NCBI GenBank assembly: GCA_949987705.1
Contig: CATLJY010000222.1
Location: 1 to 64,000, forward strand
Direction: 5' to 3'
From: Thereva unica
Taxonomy: Eukaryota > Arthropoda > Insecta > Diptera > Therevidae
DNA length: 64,000 nt
Made by a program: the position numbers and the translations under genes. Shown piece after piece: positions 41,435 to 51,330 of the stretch. Each line of letters begins with the position of its first letter. Position 1 is the first letter of the stretch. The notes under the pieces are model-generated. The model searched no databases. It was not told the DNA's origin and was given only the letters and a program-made list of their open reading frames with translations.

Positions 41435-42410
41435 CGGGTTATTGTAGATGCAAGTGATGAGAATGTCTTTGATGGTTTCTTGTGCTGTTCTGGTTTCACA
41501 TTCCCTTTTCCGCCTAAGGCCTCCAACGCTTGGAAACGTTTTTCAAGGAATGCTAAGAAGTCCTTCAAAGATGCTAACTCCTTTGGATTTGCAAGGGACT
41601 GCTCATACATTGCATGAGTGTTCTTGTCTAAATTTCGCTGCAGGATGTGAAGCAGTAATGGGTCCCAGTTTTCAGTTGAAACTCCCAAATTTTCTAAGCC
41701 CAGAAGACATTCTTGGGTTATATCATGTAGATTCTTTACTGATGTTGCCGTTCCACATTCGTTTGCATGAGAAGGCTGAGATAACAATTTATTGACCAGA
41801 GCTGCAACAAGTATCCTTGGATTGTTGTAGCGATCTTGAAGTGTTCTCCACGCTGCTGTGTAGTTCTCTTCTGACAAAGAATAATGTCTTATCAGACGTT
41901 CTGCTTCTCCTACTAGGTTGGCTTTCAGGTACCACATTTTTTGACAGTCGGCCAATGTTTGTTTATGCACCATTTCTGTGTATAAATCGTGAAATTGCTT
42001 CCATTTCAGATAATCTCCATCAAATTTTGGGAGCTCTATCTTTGGAAGTTTCATAAATGAGCTTGCTTGACTGGATTGTTGGCTGTTGCTGGCTCCTTGC
42101 CTTTGCTCCTGCAATCTGGTTGTCAATGCTACGAGTAGGTGCTGCACATTTTCTTCAGCTTGGATGTAACTATCGGTATCGTCATGGATTTTGGCTGGAT
42201 CGTCAACTAACTCCCACAGCCTACTGTTTAATTCCTCAATCTGGGACCAATAATGTTTGACTGCTTCAAGTTTTACTTTGCAGTAAACCGTGTCATGCAT
42301 CTGGTTCCTGTCAATTGATTGCATTAATCGATTCAAGGATTGAAGTACTGATTGCTGCCTCCTCTTCATCCTTTTGACTTCTTCAGTATTTGCAGTTTCA
42401 GCCTCGGTTG
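41353..42410 (-). pseudogene. BEL gag, C-terminal part
   Basis: This part resumes at the right side of the nested element's target duplication (TEAETANTEE ...) and runs to a stop at 41353-41355. It contains the BEL capsid core: PKIELPKFDGDYLKWKQF, MWYLKANLVGEAERLI, AAWRTLQDRYNNPRIL and ENWDPLLLHILQRNLD. A first cysteine cluster CILCKQNHQLYQC follows. The pol frame is reached by a -1 shift in an A5C5 run near 41378-41387. Because that run is a homopolymer junction and not a canonical slippery heptamer, I favour an indel over programmed shifting. Confidence 0.85.
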
Positions 42411-42565
42411 TGATGTATATGCTGGTAATACTAATGATGCATTTGAGATGTGTCACTCATCTCAAATATAATATATAAGTAGAGTAAGCAGTCAGTATTA
42501 ATGTAGAATGAAGAGAATAAAGAAGTGTCGCTACGAGCTCCGTGTTTTAATACAGTAATACAACA
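42411..42565 (+). repeat. Mag-type 5' LTR
   Basis: 155 bp, TGATGTATATGC ... AATACAACA. It contains a TATAATATATAAG box near 42468-42480 and AATAAA near 42518. It is identical to 46882-47036. Confidence 0.95.
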
Positions 42566-42583
42566 TGGCGCAGCCGGTAAAGA
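42566..42583 (+). promoter_or_regulatory. Mag-type primer-binding site
   Basis: TGGCGCAGCCGGTAAAG starts immediately after the LTR. It resembles the TGGCGCAGTCGGTA site of Drosophila 17.6/297 elements, which pair with a serine tRNA; assignment to that tRNA is by resemblance. Confidence 0.7.
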
Positions 42584-42855
42584 AATAAGATTTTTTGCAA
42601 AGAAAAACTGAAATATAAAATAGAAAAATGGAAGTGTCATATAGTCCAATGAAGTTATAAGAAATACTTTGGAAACTTAAAAATTTGAAAAATAAAATAG
42701 AAATTTGGAAGTTTGAAAAACAAAAGAAATGGAAAAGAATTGTGAAATGTGAAGTTAAAAAAAAAAAAAAAAAAATATAAGAAATCAGTAGAAAATTAAA
42801 TAAAGCAGCCATTTTGGACAAAGTGAATAAAAGAAAAAGAAAAAAAAAATTAACA

Positions 42856-45800
42856 ATGGATTTTCAGAAACCCAGCAAATTGCAATTAAATGGAAATCTC
42901 AAGGAAAACTGGTCAAAATTTTTAAGATTGTATAAAATATACACTACAGCTACAAAAACGGATAAAGAGACAGAGGAAGTACAAGTGGCAAGATTTTTAA
43001 GTTGCGCTGGAGAGGAGGCGATAGAAATCTTCAATACACTTGATATAGAAGAAGAAGATAGAAAGAAAATTAATGAAGTAATAACAGCATTTGAAAAATA
43101 CTGTAATCCAAGAACAAATGTAGTGTATGAGAGGTATTTATTTTATACAAGACACCAAAAAGAGGGAGAACCGTTTGACCAATATGTGGCAGATATCACA
43201 AAATTAATAGAAAACTGTGAATTTGGAGAGCAAAAAAGTTCAATATTGAGAGATCGAGTGGTATTGGGAATAGAGGACCACGCTGTACAGACTCAGTTAT
43301 TAAAGACTGACAACCTAACATTCGAGAGAGCAGTAGAAATTTGCAGAATAGCGGAGCTGACAGGAAGACAAATTAAGAAGATACAAAATGGAAAGGAAAG
43401 TGTTGAAGTTATTAATAAAAAACATTGCATGCAAAATAAGAAAACTTTTGAAAATAAAAATACTTTTGATAATAATAATAATAATTATAAGAATAGAAAA
43501 TCATATATTAATAATAATCATAATACTAATAAAAATTTTTTGAGTTCTAATTTTAGAAATTGTAATATGAATGAGGCATCTCAAATGAGGAAATGTACAT
43601 ATTGCGGACAACAGCATATATATGGAAGATGTCCTGCTTATGGAAGGAGGTGTTCGGCATGTAACAGATTTAATCATTTTCGAAAGATGTGTAAGTTTAC
43701 AGTCGGAGAAATAACAGGTATGAAATGTGATTCTGAGAATGAGGAAGAAAATTTGATTTTGAATAGTATAACTAAAAAGATTCAGATAAATACGGTTCAG
43801 GAAAATAAGGAAAACTTTAAAATCAAATTACAAATAAGAAATTTAAACATACAATTTAAAATAGATAGTGGTTCAGATGCCAATGTGTTGTCGCCGACTC
43901 TAATTAAAAAATTAGGATGTTTACAGGAAGTAAAACCCACCGGAACACAACTAGAGGCATACAATGGAGACCCGATAAAAACAGTAGGATATATAGTATT
44001 AGAAACAAAATATAACGGTGAAATGTATAAGATAAAATATATGGTAACGGAAGAAGATAGAAGTCCGATATTAGGCCTACACACGTCATTAAAATTGAAG
44101 TTAATAGCTAGAGTAGGTATGGTTACGGATCGTAAAGATGAAAAAGAAATATTTGTGAACCAAAATAAAAGTGTATTTAGTGGAACTGGGAAATTTCCAG
44201 AGAAGTGTAAATTAGTAGTAAAAGAGGGAACTGTGCCAATTAGTAAGCCTCCACGTAGAATACCAATTAGCATTAAGGAAAAGGTAATAAATACACTTAA
44301 CGAAATGGAAAAGAGAGGTATCATTAGTAAAGTTGAAGGTCCAACTGAGTGGTCTCATCAAATGGTAGTGGTAGAAAAGCCTAATGGCTCATTACGTATA
44401 TGTTTAGATCCTGCAGAATTAAATAGGAATTTAAAAAAGGAACATTTTCTTATACCAAGTATTGATGATTTCAGGGTCAGTATGAAAGATATGAGATGTT
44501 TTTCGGTGTTAGACCTTAAAGAGGGTTTTTGGCAGGTAGAATTAGACCAGGAATCAAAAGAATTAACAGTTTTTGCAACCCCATTTGGGAATTACAAATA
44601 TAATGTACTACCGTTTGGTGTGTCCATTGCACCAGAAAAATTTCAAAAGTTGAATACAAAGCATTTTGGAAGCTTACCTGGGTGTTTCATTTATGTGGAC
44701 GATATTATAATAGGGGGTAAAACAGTAGAGGAACATGATAGGAATCTAAAAAATGTGATAGATAGGGCCAAATTAATTAATGTAAAATTTAATGGTGACA
44801 AAGTACAATACAGAATTGCAAAGGTTAAATATTTAGGTCATTTGTTTACAGGAGATACAATAACTCCTGATCCGAACAGGATTGAGGCCATAATGGGAAT
44901 AAAAAATCCCTTAAATAGAAAGGAACTTGAAAAGATAATGGGAACATTAAATTATCTAAGATCATTTATCCCAAAATATACAGAAATAAACGCTCCACTA
45001 AGAGAATTGATGAAAAAAAATATTGAATTTAAATGGACGGAGAAACACACGAAGGTTTTAGACAATATTAAACTAATATTGAAAAATGAAACTGCCCTAC
45101 ATAGTTTTGACCCTTCGAAACCAATAATAATACAAACGGATGCATCAAAGAACGGACTAGGTTGTTGTTTAGTACAAAATGGCAGACCGGTTTGTTATGC
45201 ATCTAAGAGTTTGAACACAGCGGAAATAAATTATTCTCAGATTGAGAAAGAAATGCTAGGAATAGTATATGCATGTCAGAAATTCCATAATTATATATAC
45301 GGATTTAGAACGATTATACAGACTGATCATAAACCGCTGGTAACTATAATGAAAAAGACTATTGGACAGGTATATTCTAACAGGTTACAGCGGATGAAAA
45401 TAAAACTATTAAAATATGATCTGGAAGTTACATACATTCCAGGAAAAGATCTTCATATGGCTGACTTATTGTCAAGAAATTCAGTTGAGGATGAAGATGT
45501 AAAATTAGAAAGCACTTTAAAGGAAGTAGTACATTCTATAAACTTGAGTACGGAGAAAAAAGAGTTATTTATTGATAGGATTTTGAAAGATGAAAATTTA
45601 AGTAAACTACTGGAGTATTGCACAACGGAATGGCCAAAGGATAGAAACCATGTACCGGAAGGTTTGAAATTTTATTGGCAAATTAGAGACAAATTATATG
45701 CAGAGAATGGGTTATTATTTTATGAAGATAGGGTAATAGTTCCTAGAACATTAATAAACAAAATGTTACAGATATTACATGAACCACATATGGGCATCAC

Positions 45801-46860
45801 AAAAACAGTAGAAAGAGCTAAAACATTGTTATATTGGCCTCATATGAGACGGGATATAGAGGATATGATATTACGCTGCCGAATATGTGAAAAATATCGA
45901 CCGGCAAATATAAAACAAGCTATGATACCACATGCGGTACCAGAACTTCCCTTTGAAAAAGTAGGAGTAGACATTTTAGAATTCCAAGGAAAAAATTTTT
46001 TAGTTTTAGTAGATTACTACTCAAAATGGATTGAACTCGAACATTTAAATAATAAAACAGCGGAAAATGTAAAACTAGTCTTGAAGAAGATTTTTATTAC
46101 ACATGGCATTCCAGAAATAGTGATTGCGGACAATCAGCCATTTAATTCTTACATATTAAAAGATTTTGCTAGGGAATGGAATTTTAGATTTATATTTTCA
46201 AGCCCCAGATATCCTGCTTCAAATGGACAGGCAGAAAAAGCCGTTCATATAACGAAAATGATGCTGAAAAAAGCAAAGGAAGAAGGTAGAGAGATAGATA
46301 TGTTTCTGTTAGAGTATAGGGCAACTTCGCTTCCGTCTATAGGTTATTCACCGTCAGAAATGTTGATGAACCGTAAGTTACGCACAAAACTGCCAGTAAG
46401 CAAAATAACATTAAAACCTAAAGTTCCCCATGATGTTAAGTTTAGGTTAGAAAAAGGAAAAGAAAAGTTAATAGGAATTAGAGAAAGAGGAAAGATAAGG
46501 AAAGAAGTTGAATTTAAAAAAGGGGATTATGTAGCTTATTGGAAAAATAAAAAGTGGGAACCCGCTATTTTGGAATCATCCCATAATAGTCCAAGGTCGT
46601 ATATTATTAGAAATGAAAACAATAATCTTATAAGACGAAATACACAACACCTAAGAAAATCTTGGACTAAGCCAGTAATTAAAGAAGGAGAGGGAAACCA
46701 ATTTACAAATCAACCAGTTGCGAATGATAGTAATATCTCGCGAGAACACATTGGCGTCGAAACACCATCCACTTCCGCGAAGTCACATTTAAATATCAAT
46801 AATGGCTACGTTACTAGATACGGGCGACAAGTAAGAATGCCTGAACGCTTCCAGCCGTAA
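42856..46860 (+). CDS. Mag-type Gag-Pol polyprotein
   Basis: I take the ATG at 42856, giving 1334 residues; the frame is open slightly upstream but has no earlier ATG. Gag contains the Mag-like block LRDRVVLGIEDHAVQ and two C/H clusters, CTYCGQQHIYGRC (about 247) and CSACNRFNHFRKMC, separated from capsid by an N-rich linker. Protease has IDSGSDANV with D near 337. RT has FSVLDLKEGFWQVELD, VLPFGVSIAPEKFQ and FIYVDDIIIGG (YVDD near 613). RNase H has IIQTDASKNGLG and QTDHKPL. Integrase has the HHCC finger (H-EPH ... CRICEKYR, about 975-1015), then VDILEF, IADNQPF and GQAEKAV supplying D, D and E. No stop or frameshift is present. There is no env frame. Confidence 0.96.
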   Translation: MDFQKPSKLQLNGNLKENWSKFLRLYKIYTTATKTDKETEEVQVARFLSCAGEEAIEIFNTLDIEEEDRKKINEVITAFEKYCNPRTNVVYERYLFYTRHQKEGEPFDQYVADITKLIENCEFGEQKSSILRDRVVLGIEDHAVQTQLLKTDNLTFERAVEICRIAELTGRQIKKIQNGKESVEVINKKHCMQNKKTFENKNTFDNNNNNYKNRKSYINNNHNTNKNFLSSNFRNCNMNEASQMRKCTYCGQQHIYGRCPAYGRRCSACNRFNHFRKMCKFTVGEITGMKCDSENEEENLILNSITKKIQINTVQENKENFKIKLQIRNLNIQFKIDSGSDANVLSPTLIKKLGCLQEVKPTGTQLEAYNGDPIKTVGYIVLETKYNGEMYKIKYMVTEEDRSPILGLHTSLKLKLIARVGMVTDRKDEKEIFVNQNKSVFSGTGKFPEKCKLVVKEGTVPISKPPRRIPISIKEKVINTLNEMEKRGIISKVEGPTEWSHQMVVVEKPNGSLRICLDPAELNRNLKKEHFLIPSIDDFRVSMKDMRCFSVLDLKEGFWQVELDQESKELTVFATPFGNYKYNVLPFGVSIAPEKFQKLNTKHFGSLPGCFIYVDDIIIGGKTVEEHDRNLKNVIDRAKLINVKFNGDKVQYRIAKVKYLGHLFTGDTITPDPNRIEAIMGIKNPLNRKELEKIMGTLNYLRSFIPKYTEINAPLRELMKKNIEFKWTEKHTKVLDNIKLILKNETALHSFDPSKPIIIQTDASKNGLGCCLVQNGRPVCYASKSLNTAEINYSQIEKEMLGIVYACQKFHNYIYGFRTIIQTDHKPLVTIMKKTIGQVYSNRLQRMKIKLLKYDLEVTYIPGKDLHMADLLSRNSVEDEDVKLESTLKEVVHSINLSTEKKELFIDRILKDENLSKLLEYCTTEWPKDRNHVPEGLKFYWQIRDKLYAENGLLFYEDRVIVPRTLINKMLQILHEPHMGITKTVERAKTLLYWPHMRRDIEDMILRCRICEKYRPANIKQAMIPHAVPELPFEKVGVDILEFQGKNFLVLVDYYSKWIELEHLNNKTAENVKLVLKKIFITHGIPEIVIADNQPFNSYILKDFAREWNFRFIFSSPRYPASNGQAEKAVHITKMMLKKAKEEGREIDMFLLEYRATSLPSIGYSPSEMLMNRKLRTKLPVSKITLKPKVPHDVKFRLEKGKEKLIGIRERGKIRKEVEFKKGDYVAYWKNKKWEPAILESSHNSPRSYIIRNENNNLIRRNTQHLRKSWTKPVIKEGEGNQFTNQPVANDSNISREHIGVETPSTSAKSHLNINNGYVTRYGRQVRMPERFQP

Positions 46861-46867
46861 GGACCAG

Positions 46868-46881
46868 GCAAAGAAGGGAGA
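46868..46881 (+). promoter_or_regulatory. Mag-type polypurine tract
   Basis: CAAAGAAGGGAGA ends just before the 3' LTR, the expected site for plus-strand priming. Confidence 0.7.
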
Positions 46882-47036
46882 TGATGTATATGCTGGTAAT
46901 ACTAATGATGCATTTGAGATGTGTCACTCATCTCAAATATAATATATAAGTAGAGTAAGCAGTCAGTATTAATGTAGAATGAAGAGAATAAAGAAGTGTC
47001 GCTACGAGCTCCGTGTTTTAATACAGTAATACAACA
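46882..47036 (+). repeat. Mag-type 3' LTR
   Basis: 155 bp, identical to the 5' LTR at 42411-42565; the BEL gag reading frame enters it from the right. Confidence 0.95.
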
Positions 47037-47420
47037 GGTTGGGCTTGTCACATTAATTTGAACCTTTGATTGCCTGGGTGTTGGTGTTGCAGATTGCCTT
47101 GGAGTTGGTGTTGCAGATGGCCTGGGAAATTCCTTCAACTTTTCTTCAAACAGCTCCCGATATTCTTGAAATATCTTGGCGATTGCTGTGTAATAATTTT
47201 TAGTCGTGTATTCATGGGTTTCGTGATTGGGAAGCTCCTTAAGATTGATGTAATTCCTTTCAAAAGATAACCAATTATCTTCTAGCCGCCGGATGCGTTC
47301 CAGGTAATAGTCCCTGCTTTTTCGGTCCGCTGGGTCTTTCTTATAGTTGCTGACGACTCTCTGGATCTCTTGCCCCAAATAGAATTGGTCCTGCATAAAT
47401 TCCTCCAAAGTCTTCGACAT
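47037..47420 (-). pseudogene. BEL gag, N-terminal part
   Basis: The ATG is at 47420, about 75 bp after the PBS. The first ~100 residues (KTLEEFMQDQFYLGQEIQRV, LEDNWLSFERNYINL, FQEYRELFEEKLKEF) are helical and charged. They are followed by a duplicated PRQSATPT-type repeat. The nested Mag-type element cuts the frame at 47037-47041. The remaining codons of the apparent frame up to 46902 are Mag LTR sequence read backwards. Confidence 0.85.
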
Positions 47421-47493
47421 GATGACAGCTGTTGATTAGCTCCCGAGATTGATGCGAAGATGTGAGTTGCGTGATACAAGTGCTACACCCGAT

Positions 47494-47510
47494 CACGTCG
47501 GGGTCACCAA
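47494..47510 (-). promoter_or_regulatory. BEL primer-binding site
   Basis: On the minus strand TTGGTGACCCCGACGTG follows the 5' LTR directly; TGG fits the CCA end of a tRNA. The tRNA is not assigned. Confidence 0.7.
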
Positions 47511-48102
47511 TGTTTAATACGAGAAGTTCTTTTACTTCCCGGTGGACTGATTGTCCAAAGTTTCCTTTTAAATTATCAAGGTGTTACACCTTGACAAAGT
47601 TATTTAAAATTGTTGACAAAGTGATTCACCTTGACAACGATTGCTTGTTGATTTGTAAAGTTTGTGCTTGAGCGAAACACCCAAACACAGGACAATTAGA
47701 AATTAAACGCTTGGAGTCTTATTAATAACTGTCTCTCTTTAATTATTCATTAATTTCTTTTATATACACAAAACTGCTTACATTGCTAAAAGAATGTTCT
47801 ATGCATTTTGTGCAACATTAGAATTTCTGAGCATCTGCCGATTCTCTATGGAAATTCGCGTTATCTAGCCGCTTCGCATATTTTCTCATGGCCGGACGGA
47901 TCAGATTACGTCTGGCTTGATGTTTTATCAGAAATTCTAATGTTGCTGGTTAACATGCTTACATGCCGAAAAATGAAAATTTAAAGATAATAAATGTCTT
48001 TACTTTTGAAAATGAGAAAAATTATGATAACAAAAAAAGTTTTTTTTTTGATTGATTGATTTTTATGATACATATACTAAATTTGTACTATGAGTACAAA
48101 CA
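47511..48102 (-). repeat. BEL 5' LTR
   Basis: 592 bp, same ends as the 3' LTR. It carries the extra CTTA near 47777. The ACCAC duplication follows at 48103-48107. Confidence 0.95.
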
Positions 48103-48110
48103 ACCACAAT

Positions 48111-48298
48111 TCAAAATCCATCGGGATCGAAATTTATAAAAAAATTATGCAGACTGCTTTCATCGGATTCCTGCTCATTCTGTGTTGATGTCTCTGAGGA
48201 CATCGGCCATACAGGAATTGAGAAGGCCGACGGGTATACTACTTCCACGTCTGATTCCTCTTGAATAATGCGAAGCTCTTCCATTTGCATGATCAGTC
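48111..48298 (-). CDS. Acidic exon-like ORF beside the Myb/SANT gene
   Basis: On the minus strand a good 3' splice-site context (TATAATTTTTCAG) precedes an open frame with MQMEELRIIQEESDVEVV, an S/E/Q-rich stretch and DPDGF before a TGA at 48111-48113. The composition (acidic, serine-rich) resembles the linker regions of Myb/SANT-type nuclear proteins. I could not find a donor in the preceding exon that joins in phase, so it may be an alternative last exon, an internal exon of an ancestral model, or a decayed piece. The BEL target duplication starts only 4 bp beyond its stop codon. Confidence 0.45.
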
Positions 48299-48363
48299 TG
48301 AAAAATTATAATAATAAATAATAATAATAAGTAACAATTTGCTCAAGATCTCCATTGCAGAAG

Positions 48364-49071
48364 TTATATCTTTCCAACAATTTTTTCTATTGAATTGGTC
48401 AAAGTTTCCTTAAAATCTTGGAAGAGTTCCCTTTCGAATTCGCGTTGTTGGGCAAATTCTTTTTCCAACCTTTTTTGGTGCTCTTTAATAATGGTGTCTT
48501 CTCTTAATGCCTTTCGCTTCTTTTTAAGTGGTGGCGAATCTTCTATAGAAAAAGTTGTGGCGAATCTTCTATAGAAAAAGATGTGATTTCTAAAGGTAAA
48601 TTCTAACTTACCCGAATTGCTACTTGCCCACTAGCTTGTGTGCAAGTTACGGTGTTAAGTAACTTTGTTCCTTGCTTTGCACACCAGTTTCAATGCAGGT
48701 TACGGTGGGTCTATTACAAAAAATTTCATGCAATAAATCATAGAGTTTGCAGTTTGTTCTACCTTCTCCAGGCTTTATATTAATTTTCTCCACTTGCGTG
48801 TATCTTGATTTTAACGCCTTCAACTTAGTCCAGATTTGAGCACCTGAGCGAAACAAACCTTTTATTTCCAATTCTTTAGATATATTGTTGAAAATGGCCG
48901 CCGACCTCTTTTTTTGTCTTCCTCCAGGCACAGCAAGTCCTCTTTAAAATAAAATAGAACTTTATAATAACTTACAAACAAAACAAAATATATGTACTTA
49001 CTTTCTTTAACTACATGAAGCATTTCTTCTATTTCGTAAGAATTCCAATTTAATATTTTCGGCGCCTCCAT
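48364..49071 (-). CDS. Myb/SANT-like (trihelix-type) DNA-binding protein, three exons predicted
   Basis: Predicted exons are 49071-49002 (ATG, MEAPKILNWNSYEIEEML), 48939-48685 and 48542-48364, joined through GTAAGT ... AAAGAG and GTGTGC ... CTATAG introns, both phase 1. They give about 167 residues. The N-terminal ~100 residues fit the Myb/SANT-like domain: an initial W, a helix with EE-ML, GRQKKRSAAIFNNISKEL, then W-TKLKALKSRY and a YDLLHEIF-x-RP end. A basic PPLKKKRK follows, likely a nuclear signal, then a charged C-terminal helix (KEHQKRLEKEFAQQREFERE). Such proteins act as nuclear DNA-binding factors, and some accompany PIF/Harbinger transposases. No transposase lies nearby. The second donor is weak, and duplications in intron 2 make the model provisional. 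Confidence 0.65.
48531..48583. repeat. 26-bp tandem duplication at a 3' splice site
   Basis: GTGGCGAATCTTCTATAGAA plus AAAG occurs twice in tandem. It duplicates the acceptor CTATAG and the first codons of exon 3 of the Myb/SANT gene; only the acceptor nearer the exon gives an open frame. Confidence 0.8.
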
Positions 49072-49079
49072 TTTTATAT

Positions 49080-49448
49080 TTTTTTAAATTACGTATTAAA
49101 AACCAGAATACATATTTCGGTTTAAGCAATTCGAACTACCTCGTTTATAGGGTAAAAAATTTTGGATGATCCATAATTCGAATTATTTTTGGAGTAGCTA
49201 TAAACTAGGTATTTGTGAGTATAAACTAAGATCTACTAACATCTAGGTCTGTAGTGGGAATCAGAAATCAAGAGGACATCAGGGAAGTTAGTTTTCTTTT
49301 ATAGGGAGAGAGAGAGTGTTGGGAGAGAAACAGACCGCGTAGATAATGCAGTACCGGTTAACGGGCTCGTTTCTAGCTTATTCAGTGCGATGCGGGTACT
49401 CTTTGAGTCGTTTGGAATAACTTGTTTGGCGAGAATTAGTGCAGGATT
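49080..49448. other. Non-coding stretch upstream of the Myb/SANT gene
   Basis: This would contain the promoter and 5' UTR of the minus-strand gene. I see no distinct motif beyond A/T-rich DNA and a GAGAGAGAGAG run near 49305-49317. Confidence 0.4.
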
Positions 49449-49880
49449 ATTTTTTTTATGTGAAAGTCTTAGCTAAGGTGTCACCCTTTGTACTACCAGT
49501 CCGTCATGTCTTACACGTCAACGTCAAGTGTCTGGTAATAAGCTTAGCTCGAACGATAGAGAAAGGATAAATTAGATTAAAGGGAGTCTGGGGGGTGCAT
49601 GAGGAGATGGAGATGACCTTTCGTTTAAACTCTTGGATGTTGTAAGAATTCGGGAAAACTGACTGTGGAAGGTTGTTCCACAGCCGAGTTGTTCTCGAAA
49701 AGAACGAATTACTAAACTGATGTGTGTGCGAAAATACGGGCTGTAGATAGTGAGGATGAGCCGACAAGGGCTAGTCTTGTGTTGCGGGAAAAACATCGCC
49801 ATGAAGGCAGGAGGTTATATATTTCCGTGGAACAGTCGTTATGGTAGATGCGGTAGAATTTCACCAGAGCCGCTACATTC
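49449..49880 (-). pseudogene. CR1/Jockey-like LINE 3' fragment
   Basis: The minus strand carries the ORF2 end: RNTRLALVG-like and HPHYLQPVFSHTHQFSNSFF, then SRTTRLWNNLPQSVFP and YNIQEFKRKV. It is followed by a 3' UTR whose last bases are AGTACAAAGGGTGACACC ... CTTTCACAT and poly-A, visible as a T run near 49450. The UTR end resembles the SINE tail. It is the same family as the LINE at 11.8-15.2 kb and lacks everything upstream. Confidence 0.75.
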
Positions 49881-50149
49881 CAGGGAGGGGAGCTACATCT
49901 GGCTGTTTTCGAGTTAGGCCGTTTTGAATTAATAATGACGTTAGCGCTTTTATGTTATCTAAATGTAGCAATGCTGGCACTGTGGTGGCCTGCTTGCACA
50001 GCAGAAAAGGCGGCAAGGCTACGTGGATTAGATCCGCCTAGATTCAGGCAGCGCCCGCTAATGCTAATGGAGGCAGCCTCATTATTGCATGTGATGCATG
50101 AATGCTCACAACTCTGTTTGGGGCAGCTCAGACACAAATATAAGAGGTG

Positions 50150-51330
50150 ACTTTTTCTCCAAAATAATCTATTTCTGTGCAACATGGGAAACGAACCTAC
50201 GTTTGCTTCAAGGGTAAGACCAGAAGTCTTGGACAGTACTGCAGTTTCCCCAGACCTGCTAAAATGTGTAGAAAACTGGAGAGTATCCAGTATTCACTCC
50301 TTAATATGTGCACAACTGTGAAGAAGGCTCCTGGCTACAGGAAAGTCCGAAAACAAATTGGGCCTTATATACACAAGTGGCGGAAAGATCACTAACCAAG
50401 GATGTTCCCACCTATTATTGGAACGCTGAAGATCTCGAACATCAGGTGAGGGATCTCAGCAACCTCCTGAATAAAGCTGAAGCTGTCTGTCCCATTAGGA
50501 AGTACAGGGGTAAAACCAAACCTTGGCGGGACAGTAAGCTTCTCAAACTAAGGTCTGAATGTAGAAAGGGCTTCAATAAAGCCAAACGGTCTAACTTTGA
50601 TTCGGACTGGGACAACTATAAAGAGCGTCTCAGTTCAAATTTTCAAGTTCAAATACGAACGAAAGTAAATCGGTAAACACTGTTCTCCCTGAGGCGGTCA
50701 TTGAAAAATCCCTTGAATTCAAGGAGTTCACTTTGGCTGCTTTCTTAGATATTGAAGGTGCTTTAGGATTTTACTCAGATCCAAATTAAAACGCTCAGTA
50801 TACATACATACAGTAACGGCGATTTGTATTTCTTGACTCTAATGAGGTTTTATACTACAATCGTTTAGGCTTGCTATCTATATGTGAGGGCCGGCAATAA
50901 TCAACTAACTCCGTTTTTCGGTTGACTGTTTCTTATCGATCGGTGCTGAATTAACCGCACGCACGGTGACCGTACTTTCTCAGTCGAGTATGTACTGGTG
51001 AAAATGATTTGTAAAGAATTATTTGGCCCTCCATGGAGTCGTAATATATCCATGGATCGGCAGACGAGTTCAGTTGATTTTGGGCACCACAGTACTTTAG
51101 AAAATGTTGAATCTGGGTGTATGCTCCAGTTCCTTTATTGCTGCGGATGTGCAGGGTCAAAAAGTCTGGTCTGAGCTTTCGGAAGAAGTCAGACGGGTTG
51201 AAAGAGGGGCACCGCAGGGTAGGGTTCTATCGCAACTCCTTTGGAATTTAACAGTCAACGAAGTGTTGATAACCCTAAGGGGCCTGATGCACCACGGCTT
51301 TCATTATGTCATTATGCATCTACACAGATG
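50150..51330 (+). pseudogene. Decayed R1/Jockey-like LINE fragment
   Basis: Plus-strand frames show an endonuclease end (PEVLDSTAVSPDLL ... ENWRVSSIHSL), then a linker frame (EDLEHQVRDLSNLLNKAEAVCP, TKPWRDSKLLKLRSECRKGFNKAK). An RT piece follows (EFTLAAFLDIEGAL), then a gap of unrelated sequence at about 50790-51080. Last comes RVERGAPQGRVLSQLLWNLTVNEVLITLRGL. The Y-A-D-D box is lost. The A-A-F-L-D-I-E-G and P-Q-G-x-V-L-S-x-L-L-W-N-L blocks point to R1-like elements. Dead. Confidence 0.7.

Larger units (their letters stand above)
42406..47041 (+). mobile_element. Mag-type Ty3 retrotransposon, intact in appearance
   Basis: The element is 42411-47036, with identical 155-bp LTRs and a perfect 5-bp target duplication GGTTG at 42406-42410 and 47037-47041. 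A PBS follows the 5' LTR and a purine run precedes the 3' LTR. One uninterrupted Gag-Pol frame fills the interior. It lies inside BEL gag in the opposite orientation. Identical LTRs mean a very recent insertion, probably polymorphic or active in the source population (inference). Confidence 0.96.
34783..48107 (-). mobile_element. BEL/Pao retrotransposon with Env-like region, interrupted by a Mag-type element
   Basis: The element is 34788-48102 with LTRs at both ends and a perfect 5-bp target duplication ACCAC at 34783-34787 and 48103-48107. Removing the nested element leaves about 8.7 kb, a usual BEL size. The order on the minus strand is LTR, PBS, gag, protease, RT, RNase H, integrase, Env-like region, LTR. 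The two LTRs differ by one 4-bp indel and about one substitution, so the insertion is recent. Damage seen: the nested element in gag, a one-base shift at the gag/pol junction and one stop in the Env-like region. Confidence 0.95.

Noticed and set aside
46902..47036. C-terminal extension of the BEL gag frame (CCITVLKHGARSD…)
   Set aside because: This is the Mag-type LTR read on its opposite strand; the same peptide appears at the other LTR near 42431-42565.
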